The notes: generated by a model not told the origin, from the letters alone. 48,859 nt of DNA from Prevotella sp. (GCA_017619275.1 JAFZSR010000047.1:1-48859), one strand, 5' to 3'. Counted from the stretch's first letter, positions 41,016 through 48,740 are shown. A program made the numbers and translations.

Positions 41016-42353
41016 ATGTTAGGAGCAATTATTGGCGACATCGTCGGGAGCCGTTGGGAGTTCAATCCCACCAATGACTATCATTTTGAACTGTTCTCAG
41101 ATAAGAACGGCTTTACCGACGACACTATTTGTACCATCGCTGTGGCTGACGCTCTGCTGCACCATGACAGCGATTTCGGCAAGTATATCCACCGCTGGTG
41201 CCGCAAGTACCCACATCCGAAGGGCGGCTACGGTGGCCGTTTCGCCCAATGGGTGATGAGCGACAACCCCAAGCCTTACGGCAGCTTTGGCAACGGTGCC
41301 GCCATGAGGATAAGCCCCGTCGCTTGGTTCTCATTGAGTGCCACCGGGAAGATGGAAACGGCTGAAAAGGCAACCGCCTGTACCCACAACCATCCAGAAG
41401 GTATAAAAGGGGCTCAGGCCGTGGTCACTGCCATCCACGACTGTCTCGAAATGCACCATCTGTATGAGCATATCGGCCGGGACGAAATCATGAATCATGG
41501 ACTGAAAAGGGCTATCAATCATTTCGGCTATAGCATCGACATCAAGCTGGAGGATGTGCAGAACCGTTTTGACGAGACCTGTCAGGGCACGGTGCCTGTC
41601 GCTTTCTGGATTATCAGTCAGAGCGTTTCGTTTGAGGATGCCATCCGCAAGGCCGTCAGTCTCGGTGCCGATGCCGATACCCTCGGCGCCATCGTGGGCA
41701 GCATCGCCGAAGCCATTTGGGGAATCCCGGAATGGATGAAGAAGAAGGCCCTCTCCTATCTGCCGAAGGACATGCGCGATGTGCTGGCGGCCTTCCGCCA
41801 GATATGTCCGTGGAAGCTGACGGCGAAGATTGCCAAGAAACAAGCAGAGACCGAGCAAAAGCAGCATCTCGCGGACATCATGAAATGGAAACTGGGGCTT
41901 GGCAACCTTAACAAAACGCTAAACGGTGAAAGTCCTCTCCCTGAAAAGGTGAAGATTGCCACCGCCAAGGACTGGAAGACCACCCCGATGCCCGATGATC
42001 CTAATGAAGTGTCGGAACTGCCTTTCGACTTCGTTATTCCTGCGGAAGCGATGGACATCATCCGCAAAGGACATATCCCCGAGGCCATGGAAGACCACTG
42101 GTTCATGTATTGCGACGACGAGTACATCCGTTACTTCCGCAGTTGGTCAGGCATCTGTGCTTTCGAGGCCCACTACACGAAGAAAGGCGATGACTATCAA
42201 GTGGACAAGCTGCGAATCAACCATGCCCAAGCCAAATTTGGCACCAACGCCGATGAAGCTGGTGCAGCCCTATTCCGCCATCTTATCATTGCCGAATCGG
42301 GCGGTAATTCAGAAGCCTCATGGCAAAATTATCTCCAGGCATTGGATAAGTAA
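41016..42353 (+). CDS. ADP-ribosylglycohydrolase with an extra C-terminal domain
   Basis: The N-terminal ~260 residues belong to the ADP-ribosylglycohydrolase (ARH/DraG) family: MLGAIIGDIVGSRWEF, the magnesium motif FTDDTICTIA, GSFGNGAAMRISP and the second metal motif GADADTLGAIVGSIAEAIWG. Such enzymes remove ADP-ribose from proteins or nucleic acids. A linker (about 265-330) leads to a C-terminal domain of ~110 residues (DHWFMYCDDEYIRYFRSWSG; FEAHYTKKGDDYQVDKLRIN) that I do not recognise. The usual bacterial ARH stops near the end of the first part. The gene lies 12 bases after the SGNH esterase. Repeat A copy 2 follows. Confidence 0.87.
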   Translation: MLGAIIGDIVGSRWEFNPTNDYHFELFSDKNGFTDDTICTIAVADALLHHDSDFGKYIHRWCRKYPHPKGGYGGRFAQWVMSDNPKPYGSFGNGAAMRISPVAWFSLSATGKMETAEKATACTHNHPEGIKGAQAVVTAIHDCLEMHHLYEHIGRDEIMNHGLKRAINHFGYSIDIKLEDVQNRFDETCQGTVPVAFWIISQSVSFEDAIRKAVSLGADADTLGAIVGSIAEAIWGIPEWMKKKALSYLPKDMRDVLAAFRQICPWKLTAKIAKKQAETEQKQHLADIMKWKLGLGNLNKTLNGESPLPEKVKIATAKDWKTTPMPDDPNEVSELPFDFVIPAEAMDIIRKGHIPEAMEDHWFMYCDDEYIRYFRSWSGICAFEAHYTKKGDDYQVDKLRINHAQAKFGTNADEAGAALFRHLIIAESGGNSEASWQNYLQALDK

Positions 42354-42429
42354 ACAAGAAAGAAAAAACCACCGACCATTCATTTTCCATCCTTAGTGTC
42401 CAGGAAAAACAGCCTTCATCAGAACTTCT

Positions 42430-42541
42430 GCTTCGGACACGCAAACATTCTTCAAACTACGTCGCAGTTTTTATAAATTACGTCGTAGTTTATAAAAACC
42501 ACGTCACAGTTTATATAAACCGCGTCGCAGTTTAAACAAAT
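42430..42541. repeat. 112-bp dispersed element A, copy 2
   Basis: Same layout and length as 24095-24206: leader GCTTCGGACACGCA and four palindromes spaced about 22 bases (ACTACGTCGCAGTTT, ATTACGTCGTAGTTT, ACCACGTCACAGTTT, ACCGCGTCGCAGTTT). It stands downstream of the ARH gene and 86 bases before the promoter of the small winged-helix gene. Confidence 0.9.
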
Positions 42542-42627
42542 AAGGCAGAACTTGAATATTTATAAGTCAACTGCTATATCATTGCCTAAATTATTGGCTA
42601 ATTCTCTACTTTATCCAATATTTTTTG

Positions 42628-42635
42628 TAAATTTG
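42628..42635 (+). promoter_or_regulatory. -7 box of the winged-helix/HNH operon
   Basis: TAAATTTG fits TAnnTTTG, 18 bases before the ATG at 42654, so the leader is very short or absent. Confidence 0.55.
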
Positions 42636-42653
42636 CAGTCAAATACTGAGCTT

Positions 42654-42914
42654 ATGGCAAGTAATATAAAAGTGATGAATCTAGACCTGAAAGCAGAAGA
42701 CCCGATTAAAGCAGTTTCTGACCCGATAAAAGGGCGTGTTTATCAAGCTGTTCTCAGGGATAGTACTCTTAATTATGCTGAATATGCAGCTATCATAGGA
42801 GTTTCAGAAGCAACAGTAAAACGTCGCCTCGGCGAATCGAAAAAAGAGGGTGCCATTATTCGAGTAGGAAGCAATAAAACAGGACATTGGGAAGTAAAAA
42901 AAGAGCTTGTTTGA
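42654..42914 (+). CDS. Small winged-helix DNA-binding protein
   Basis: An 86-residue protein starting MASNIKVMNLDLKAED; the longer open frame starts upstream of the promoter box and was rejected. It carries a helix-turn-helix with wing: GRVYQAVLRDSTLNYAEYAA, VSEATVKRRLGESKKEG, then IRVGSNKTGHWEV. This pattern resembles the C-terminal winged-helix of RecG-like and ATP-binding (AlbA/DUF-type) regulators, here on its own. It lies 33 bases before the HNH gene with its own promoter, so it probably regulates that gene or is a recognition subunit. Confidence 0.72.
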   Translation: MASNIKVMNLDLKAEDPIKAVSDPIKGRVYQAVLRDSTLNYAEYAAIIGVSEATVKRRLGESKKEGAIIRVGSNKTGHWEVKKELV

Positions 42915-42947
42915 TTTGGTGGAGGAGGATATTAAATAGAATAGCGT

Positions 42948-43808
42948 ATGGACTACGACGGCAGATTTATCATGCAAAAAACGGTGGATTGGTCACTCTT
43001 GAATGACGGGATGACTATTCCCGTGTCGGCATGTGCGCTGCTAAAGGCTTGGGACGAGTCCATACTGACACATGGAGCGGGCAAAGACATCAAAGTATTA
43101 ATTGACGGCGAGTTCTTTGATGCTAAGCTAAAGAACCAGAACTTTGAACAGAGCAATTGGGCTGGTCATAAAGACGTAATTCAAATACGTTATGGGCGAC
43201 AGTCTGCACTGGCCTTAAAGTTGAGAGCAGTTTTCAAGAAGAGTTACGACTACCTATTTGCTCAAAAACAACTCTTGGGCAAGAGCAAGCGGCAGATACT
43301 CTTGCCTGATGACATCCACGAATATATCCGCCTATATTTGACCACATCGAGCGACGTGCTGTGCATAGAGTGTTGTGCTGATGCCGATTATCAGCAACTG
43401 GCGAACACCCTCAATGCTGTTCCTGAGGAGGTCTATGAGGCGAGCGACGATGACAAGTTTTTCATGGCCGACAAGACAGCCTCTGTAGTTCAGAAGGAAT
43501 TGCTGGTGAAGTACCGCAAGATTGACCACAGCATTATCCGCATGCTCAAGGAGTTCTACGGCTATCGCGACGAGATTAGTGGGGAAAAGATTGGAGAGCA
43601 ATATGGAGATAGCGTGGTAGAGGCACACCACATTGACTACTTTACGAAGTCGCAGAACAACGATTCTACGAATATCATAATTATTAGCCCCAACTACCAC
43701 CGTATCATCCACAAGAACAATCCGCACTTCAACCGCAAGAAATATCATTTTGAGTTTGCAAATGGTGAGGTGCTAAAGCTAAAGTTGTATGATCATTTGA
43801 AAGTTTAA
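42948..43808 (+). CDS. HNH endonuclease with unknown N-terminal domain
   Basis: A 286-residue protein. The C-terminal HNH fold has YGYRDEISGEKIG, EAHHIDYF (H227, H228) and ISPNYHRIIHKNN (N249, H251, H255), a complete ββα-metal nuclease motif of the kind in restriction enzymes. Residues 40-110 (KDIKVLIDGEFFDAKLKNQN; HKDVIQIRYGRQS) look like a separate beta-rich domain, possibly for DNA recognition. Met9 (42972) is an alternative start. A GGAGGAGG run lies about 20 bases before the start. No methyltransferase is nearby, so if it is a restriction enzyme it would be of the modification-dependent kind. The base composition is AT-richer than in the left half of the window. Confidence 0.78.
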   Translation: MDYDGRFIMQKTVDWSLLNDGMTIPVSACALLKAWDESILTHGAGKDIKVLIDGEFFDAKLKNQNFEQSNWAGHKDVIQIRYGRQSALALKLRAVFKKSYDYLFAQKQLLGKSKRQILLPDDIHEYIRLYLTTSSDVLCIECCADADYQQLANTLNAVPEEVYEASDDDKFFMADKTASVVQKELLVKYRKIDHSIIRMLKEFYGYRDEISGEKIGEQYGDSVVEAHHIDYFTKSQNNDSTNIIIISPNYHRIIHKNNPHFNRKKYHFEFANGEVLKLKLYDHLKV

Positions 43809-43979
43809 TTGGCTGTAAAAATCATGGAAGTCAAAAACATAAAACATATCTTAAAGTCCTATTTCGGGTAAGGTACATTCCGGCCAAGCGCTAGCTTCGC
43901 CTGCTCACGGAACTCAACTATATGGGGGACAACAAGAATAGAACAAAGAAATATGATAAGACAGGAAGGAGACAGAACA

Positions 43980-44471
43980 ATGCAGACAAATACAGATTTC
44001 ACTATCCGCAAGGCGGAACGGAAGGACGTTGGGTTGCTGCTGGAGTTTATCAGGGGCATAGCCAAATATGAGAAAATGGAGGACGAGGTGGTGGCGACGA
44101 CTGAGACGCTGGAGGCTGAGATGTTCGACCATCACAGGGCTGTGGCTGTGTTTGCGGTGGTCGATGGCAAGGAGGTGGGTTTCGCCCTTTACTTCTTCAA
44201 TTTCTCGACCTTCATTGGGCATTCTGGGTTGTATCTCGAAGACCTGTTCGTTTGGCCTGAATATCGTGGACGAGGATACGGCAAAGCTCTGCTATTGCAT
44301 TTAGCAGCCATAGCACGTGAGCGGCATTGCGGACGGATGGAATGGAGCTGTCTGAACTGGAATCAGCCCAGCATCGACTTCTACCTCTCGCTGGGAGCCG
44401 TACCCATGAACGAATGGACCGTCTATCGTCTTGATGCCAAAGCATTGGAGAAATTACAGGCAACAAAATAA
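43980..44471 (+). CDS. GNAT acetyltransferase, SSAT-like
   Basis: A 163-residue acetyltransferase; ATG 43980 is chosen because AAGGAG lies 9 bases upstream and the fold begins at FTIRKAERKDVGLLLEFIR. Conserved points: IRGIAKYEKMEDEV, EVGFALYFFNFSTFIGHSG, the acetyl-CoA loop WPEYRGRGYGKALL, and MEWSCLNWNQPSIDFYLSL. This pattern is that of the spermidine/thialysine acetyltransferase group. The 171 bases before it hold only a 15-codon frame and remnants. The substrate is most likely a diamine or a lysine analogue, by family. Confidence 0.85.
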   Translation: MQTNTDFTIRKAERKDVGLLLEFIRGIAKYEKMEDEVVATTETLEAEMFDHHRAVAVFAVVDGKEVGFALYFFNFSTFIGHSGLYLEDLFVWPEYRGRGYGKALLLHLAAIARERHCGRMEWSCLNWNQPSIDFYLSLGAVPMNEWTVYRLDAKALEKLQATK

Positions 44472-44657
44472 GGACGAAACAAAAACAATATTATGATATG
44501 AGCGACGAACAGAAAGTGAGAAGCATGACCTGAGGAACAGAATTAGGCATGTGATTTGGGGACTAATAGTATGCGGGATATCCAACCTTTCTTGGACAAA
44601 ATTGGCAGAAAATGCAAAAAAGATGCGAAAAAGTTTGGCTGTTTGTGAAAATATGTA

Positions 44658-44665
44658 TAATTTTG
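44658..44665 (+). promoter_or_regulatory. -7 box of the small transcription unit
   Basis: TAATTTTG fits TAnnTTTG. A transcript would start near 44671 and end at the terminator near 44947, about 275 bases. Confidence 0.6.
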
Positions 44666-44699
44666 CCGCCGATTTTCAAATTTATGTAAACAAAGAGCA

Positions 44700-44873
44700 A
44701 TGCTGCAACAAAGAATGAACATTTCAACACTGTTACCACTCCAGGGCAAAGAATGCTTTGGAGGCTCCTGCTATGTTCATACGACAAACTCGATGAGTAT
44801 TGCAGCACGTGATTGGTACACAAACACTTTCCAACGAACATCATCAGATAGAGAATCTGACTGGACGGCATAG
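44700..44873 (+). CDS. Possible 57-residue peptide
   Basis: Frame MLQQRMNISTLLPLQGKECF ending in a TAG at 44871. An internal ATG at 44715 would give 52 residues. It has two cysteines and no recognisable motif. It lies between a good promoter and a strong terminator, so it may be a real small gene, or the transcript may be a noncoding RNA with no translated product. Confidence 0.35.
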   Translation: MLQQRMNISTLLPLQGKECFGGSCYVHTTNSMSIAARDWYTNTFQRTSSDRESDWTA

Positions 44874-44908
44874 ATGCAGCCAACCATCAGAGCATAGAAG
44901 ATAACGAG

Positions 44909-44947
44909 ACCGTTGGAAAGAGCTTACCAAACTTTCCAACGGTTTTT
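44909..44947 (+). terminator. Rho-independent terminator
   Basis: Perfect 12-bp stem ACCGTTGGAAAG (44909-44920) with its complement at 44932-44943, an 11-base loop and a T-run. Confidence 0.9.
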
Positions 44948-44957
44948 GCATAATCCG

Positions 44958-45007
44958 CTCACGCTCGGCATTGCTCAAACAAGTTTGGCTCTCCACTCGC
45001 TTAATCG
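44958..45007 (+). repeat. Dispersed repeat D, copy 2
   Basis: CTCACGCTCGGCATTGCTC, AAACAAGTTTGGCTCTCC, ACTCGCTTAATCG aligns with 29419-29465. Its downstream counterpart of the -7 box reads TTATCTGTG (about 45019-45027), one base from TATCTTTG-like, so the promoter is degenerate here. Confidence 0.7.
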
Positions 45008-45125
45008 CGGATTTCGTTATCTGTGTGTCCATTATTGTACTTCTCCACTCCTTAGCTGGTGGGCACAACCTAAACATCAACAACAGTATTAACCGCGCAG
45101 CGATGCGCACAAAAAGAAAAGAACA

Positions 45126-46163
45126 ATGTTAGAATTCAAGAAGTACAGCTCTATCGAAAACTCCTTTAGCCGTGAGTTCATGGAGCACGTAGTGGCAGAG
45201 ATGCCACAGGATTTGGAATATGTGGTACAGGAGAAGGTACATGGTGCCAACACCAGCTTCCTTTGCGATGGTGAGACCGTGAGGTTCGCCAAGCGTACAT
45301 CGATGCTGGAGGACGGAGAGCAGTTCTATGACTACCCTGAGTTGCTTGAAAGATACAGGGACAGAGTGCTGAAGCTATTCGGTGTTATCAAGGCTAAGTA
45401 TCCCGAGGTAACTCATATCTCTGTGTTCGGCGAGATGTTTGGTGGTCTGTATCCTCATGATGGTGTCAAGGCAAAGCAGAAAGTCGGCCTTATCCAAAGG
45501 GGTGTCTGTTATACTCCCGACCATGAGTTTTATGGCTTTGACATCTACCTCTTTACTGAGGAGGGTGGAAGGTTTCTCCCTGTTGATGAGGTCAACGAGT
45601 TCTTTGAGACCTATGGTTTCTTTTATGCCAAGACTCTTTTCAGAGGGACTTTGACTGAGTGCCTGAAGCAGCCTAACGCATTCCAGAGCAAGATTTCTGA
45701 ATGGCTTGGTCTGCCTGCTATCGAGGACAATATCTGCGAAGGCATCGTCATCCGTCCAGTCACGCCAATGTATCTGAGGAACGGCTCTCGGGTGCTTATC
45801 AAGAGTAAGAACGAGCGGTTCGCAGAGCGGAAGAGCGCAAAGCGCCGCACCAAGCTCTTTGTCGAGCCAGTGCCTTACAGTGATGAATTGAAGGCTCTGA
45901 TTGTCGAGGGCGAAACCTACGTCACCGAGAACCGTCTGGCAAACGTGGTCAGCCATATCGGTGAGATACACTTCCCCAAGGACTTCGGCAAAGTGATGGG
46001 CTTGTTCTCCAAGGATGTACTTGAAGACTTCCTCAAAGAGCATGGCAACTTATATACCGCACTTGAAAAGAGCGAGCAGAAGCTGTTGAACAAGGAACTC
46101 AACAAGTTCTGTACAGCTCTTGTGAAACAGGTCTACATGTGTCAGGCCTATATCATAAAATAA
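45126..46163 (+). CDS. T4 Rnl2-type RNA ligase
   Basis: ATP-dependent ligase of 345 residues that seals 3'-OH/5'-phosphate nicks in RNA. It matches T4 Rnl2 in order: FKKYSSIENSFSREFME at the start, nucleotidyl lysine K37 in EKVHGAN, motif III FGEMFGG (E103), motif IIIa FYGFDIY, motif IV EGIVIRPV (E205) and motif V VLIKSKNERF (K226, K228). The C-terminal domain resembles the phage one too (NRLANVVSHIGEI; DFGKVMGL). The full set of catalytic residues is present. It is the first gene of a cassette with two metallophosphoesterases and two unknown proteins. A hairpin follows at 46177. Origin from a phage or plasmid is likely. Confidence 0.92.
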   Translation: MLEFKKYSSIENSFSREFMEHVVAEMPQDLEYVVQEKVHGANTSFLCDGETVRFAKRTSMLEDGEQFYDYPELLERYRDRVLKLFGVIKAKYPEVTHISVFGEMFGGLYPHDGVKAKQKVGLIQRGVCYTPDHEFYGFDIYLFTEEGGRFLPVDEVNEFFETYGFFYAKTLFRGTLTECLKQPNAFQSKISEWLGLPAIEDNICEGIVIRPVTPMYLRNGSRVLIKSKNERFAERKSAKRRTKLFVEPVPYSDELKALIVEGETYVTENRLANVVSHIGEIHFPKDFGKVMGLFSKDVLEDFLKEHGNLYTALEKSEQKLLNKELNKFCTALVKQVYMCQAYIIK

Positions 46164-46176
46164 TGTAAACAACCAA

Positions 46177-46206
46177 CTCTCCGCACTCCATAGTGGGTGT
46201 GGAGAG
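46177..46206 (+). terminator. Hairpin between the RNA ligase and phosphoesterase genes
   Basis: A 12-bp stem with two G-U pairs (46177-46188 with 46195-46206) and a 6-base loop. There is no T-run after it, so it may be an attenuator or an mRNA-stability element rather than a full terminator. Confidence 0.5.
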
Positions 46207-46226
46207 GTTAAAAGAAGAAAGTAACA

Positions 46227-46808
46227 ATGAATTACAAGTTTAATGCAGAACACACGTTCTTTACATCTGATACGCATTTCAACCACGCGAATATCGTCAT
46301 GTTTTGCAATCGTCCGTTTAAAGATGTGGAGCAGATGAATGAGATGATAATAGCAAATTGGAATAGTGTAATAGGAAAAACCGATACAGTTTTCCACTTG
46401 GGAGATTTCTGCCTGGGGGGAGCAGCTGAGTGGACCAAATTGCTTGACCGTTTGAACGGCAAAATCTATCTAATACTCGGCAACCACGACCTGAAGAATA
46501 TCCGTCAGGGGTTCATCTGTCGGTTTGAACATGTTGCTATGCAGATGCACATAGAGGTCGGTAAGCAGAGAATCTACCTAAATCACTATCCTTTCCTCTG
46601 CTTTGAAGGAGGATACAAGGAAGTATGGCAGCTATTTGGTCACGTCCATACCCGAAAGAACAACACGGGAATAGATGCCGGAAGGTTACAGTATCTCTAT
46701 CCAACACAGTACGATGTAGGAGTGGACAACAACGGCTTTGCTCCAATATCATTTGAGCAAGTTAAGAGAATTATAAATAAGCAAATAGAACATAGTAATA
46801 TGAAATAA
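46227..46808 (+). CDS. Metallophosphoesterase 1 of the RNA-ligase cassette
   Basis: Calcineurin-like two-metal phosphoesterase, 193 residues, cytosolic. The five motifs are visible: SDTHFNH (D15, H17), HLGDF (D60), LGNHD (N86, H87), LNHYP (H120) and FGHVHTR (H139, H141). This compact form, with the active site and little else, is common in phage genomes. It starts 63 bases after the RNA ligase stop. A role in removing phosphates or cyclic phosphates from RNA ends before sealing is a plausible inference but not shown by the sequence. Confidence 0.85.
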   Translation: MNYKFNAEHTFFTSDTHFNHANIVMFCNRPFKDVEQMNEMIIANWNSVIGKTDTVFHLGDFCLGGAAEWTKLLDRLNGKIYLILGNHDLKNIRQGFICRFEHVAMQMHIEVGKQRIYLNHYPFLCFEGGYKEVWQLFGHVHTRKNNTGIDAGRLQYLYPTQYDVGVDNNGFAPISFEQVKRIINKQIEHSNMK

Positions 46809-46810
46809 TT

Positions 46811-47392
46811 ATGGGAGTAGATATATCATTGCATATAGAAATCAGGCAGCAGAACCAATGGCACCTGATGAAGGTCACTTCCCCCCAATGGGAAGAACCA
46901 GACCACGGATATGAAATCTTTAATACAGAGGTTTTCAACTGCCGTTATCGTCATTTTAGTGATTTCTTGGCAGAAGCGAATACGCACAGGAATCGTAACA
47001 AAGACATCCTGAGTGAGGAACTTCAGAAAATACTCGACGATGATGATTACAACTCTGGATTCGGTGTTTTTATGTTCGACGAACTGGTGCATCATTGCGA
47101 TGTCCTAGAAAAGCAATTCATATCAGGCATATCTTGCGCTGGGATTTATTCCATCAAAGAACAATTGGACCGTATCGAAAAGAAACTGAACCATCCTGCT
47201 GCTGATGATGTAATGAAAGAGGTAAGCGAACACCCCTATGAGGAGACAACTCCCATCGAGCAGATGTATGAGGACTTTATGTGGGACTATGGGCGTATCT
47301 TTCGTTTCAGAGATACAGTTCAAGCACTTACGTCTTTTGGATACAACCACATTGATGAGTCGGATGTACGCATCTTCTATTTGGTATGCTAA
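46811..47392 (+). CDS. Uncharacterised protein of the RNA-ligase cassette
   Basis: A 193-residue protein starting MGVDISLHIEIRQQNQWHLM; the beginning has the look of a small protein that reads out a number of single amino-acid entries of the kind seen in phage proteins (the segment NCRYRHFSDFLAEANTHRNR). It is acidic and has no signal peptide. The start lies 2 bases after the preceding gene, so it is cotranscribed. I do not recognise the family. Confidence 0.72.
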   Translation: MGVDISLHIEIRQQNQWHLMKVTSPQWEEPDHGYEIFNTEVFNCRYRHFSDFLAEANTHRNRNKDILSEELQKILDDDDYNSGFGVFMFDELVHHCDVLEKQFISGISCAGIYSIKEQLDRIEKKLNHPAADDVMKEVSEHPYEETTPIEQMYEDFMWDYGRIFRFRDTVQALTSFGYNHIDESDVRIFYLVC

Positions 47393-47412
47393 CAAATTAA
47401 AACGTAAAAACA

Positions 47413-48180
47413 ATGAGAATACAATACATGAGTGATCTCCACATGGAGTTATACGATAATTCGCGGTATATAAAAGCGAAAGAGTTTGAGGCAAATGGTG
47501 ATGTGTTGGTGCTCGCAGGTGATACCTTCTACCTGCGAGACATCATCGCGCCACAGAAGAAGTTTTGGAACTGGGCCTCGCAGAACTTCCGTCAGGTGTT
47601 GATGGTGCCGGGCAATCATGAGTTCTATTGCAATGGCGACGTAACTGGACGTGGCGATAGTTGGCAATGGATGTTCCGTGAAAATGTCGGTTATTACTAT
47701 AATAAGGTGGTTCGCGTAGATGATGTGGATTTCATCCTGACTACGTTATGGTCAAGAATACCTGAGCAGGATATGTTCTACGTGTTGAGAGGAATGAACG
47801 ATTTCCACCAGATTATGTATGATGGCCGTCGGTTTATGCCCGAGGACTTCAATCTTGAACATGAGAAATGTCTTAGGTTCCTGAAACGAGCAGTCGAAGA
47901 AAGTACGGCTAAGCATATCGTTGTTGTTACTCACCACCTGCCAACGCTATCGGTTGTGGCTGCACGTCACATGGGTTCTGTCTTGAACGGAGCATTTGCG
48001 ACGGAACTTGGCAACTTCATTGCTGACAGCCGCATTGATGCATGGATTTACGGTCATTCGCATACGAACATTGATACCATTATTGGGAACACGAAAATCG
48101 TTTGTAACCAACTGGGGTATGTGTTCTCAAACGAGCACTTGACTAACGGATTTGAATCCGACAAAATAATAGAATTGTAA
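47413..48180 (+). CDS. Metallophosphoesterase 2 of the RNA-ligase cassette
   Basis: A second calcineurin-like phosphoesterase, 255 residues, only distantly similar to the first. Motifs: MSDLHMELYD (D8, H10), LAGDTF (D37), VPGNHEFYC (N68, H69), VTHHLPT (H174, H175) and YGHSHTNID (H215, H217). An insert between residues ~75 and ~160 (WQWMFRENVGYYYNKVVRVD) makes it larger than metallophosphoesterase 1. It is 20 bases after the unknown gene, on the same transcript. The substrate is unknown; an RNA or nucleotide phosphoester is inferred from the cassette. Confidence 0.85.
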   Translation: MRIQYMSDLHMELYDNSRYIKAKEFEANGDVLVLAGDTFYLRDIIAPQKKFWNWASQNFRQVLMVPGNHEFYCNGDVTGRGDSWQWMFRENVGYYYNKVVRVDDVDFILTTLWSRIPEQDMFYVLRGMNDFHQIMYDGRRFMPEDFNLEHEKCLRFLKRAVEESTAKHIVVVTHHLPTLSVVAARHMGSVLNGAFATELGNFIADSRIDAWIYGHSHTNIDTIIGNTKIVCNQLGYVFSNEHLTNGFESDKIIEL

Positions 48181-48228
48181 AAAAGGAAGAATTGATCTTG
48201 TTATCCAAAAAGAAGAAAGGAATTTATC

Positions 48229-48645
48229 ATGAGTGGAGGTGCATTTGATTATAGACAACACTTCATCGAGTATATGGCCGATGAGATTGAGCAAAGAATA
48301 TTGAAATCTGGCCGTGAAATACCCCAAGAGGTTATAAGAAGGAACCCTTGGATTGGATATTGGGACGATGATTTTGATGCTCCAAGGTTTTACCCCCAAT
48401 ACAACCGTAAGACAATAGACATTATGAAAAGGGCTGTCTATGTATTGAGAATGGCTTATATCTATGCCCAACGTGTAGATTGGATGCTTTCTGGTGATGA
48501 TGGGGAAGACAGTCTTGTTGAACGCCTAAAGGAAGAACTTGAAGAACTCAAGGCAAAATATCCAAGTGGGAAATTCACATTTAAGAAAAATAGAGTTCGG
48601 TATGATGATGACTACGGAGGCTTCCGTGAAATGCCGGACGTGTAA
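48229..48645 (+). CDS. Uncharacterised phage-type protein
   Basis: A 138-residue acidic protein with the start MSGGAFDYRQHFIEYMADEI, a type found in many phage and accessory proteins that begin MSGGAFDY. A predicted helical C-terminal segment (SLVERLKEELEELKAKYPSG) could form a coiled coil. No catalytic motif is seen. It is 48 bases after metallophosphoesterase 2, with AAGAAAGGA just upstream as a possible ribosome-binding site. Function unknown. Confidence 0.72.
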   Translation: MSGGAFDYRQHFIEYMADEIEQRILKSGREIPQEVIRRNPWIGYWDDDFDAPRFYPQYNRKTIDIMKRAVYVLRMAYIYAQRVDWMLSGDDGEDSLVERLKEELEELKAKYPSGKFTFKKNRVRYDDDYGGFREMPDV

Positions 48646-48668
48646 ACAACTAATAATATAGATAAAAG

Positions 48669-48740
48669 ATGAACAAAAATAATAAACAAAGTGACAGAGA
48701 AATATTAGAAGAGATACTTAACCCAACTTTGACACTTTGA
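48669..48740 (+). CDS. Possible 23-residue peptide
   Basis: A short frame (MNKNNKQSDREILEEILNPT) that starts 23 bases after the preceding gene and ends at TGA. It may be a small gene, a leader, or chance. The remaining bases to 48837 show no gene. Confidence 0.25.
   Translation: MNKNNKQSDREILEEILNPTLTL

Larger units (their letters stand above)
44472..45125. other. Intergenic region with a small transcription unit
   Basis: 654 bases without a normal gene. It contains a -7 box at 44658, a 57-codon frame (44700-44873), a strong terminator (44909-44947) and repeat D copy 2 (44958-45007). A small hairpin (GCGCAGCGATGCGC, about 45096-45110) lies just before the RNA ligase gene. No clear promoter for that gene is visible. 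Confidence 0.7.

Noticed and set aside
43809-43979. Gene remnant between HNH and GNAT
   Set aside because: Only a 15-codon frame (MEVKNIKHILKSYFG) and unassignable sequence are present, too little to call a pseudogene.
44844-45110. 88-codon minus-strand frame
   Set aside because: It covers a terminator and repeat D, has no start context or motif, and is best explained by the repeat.
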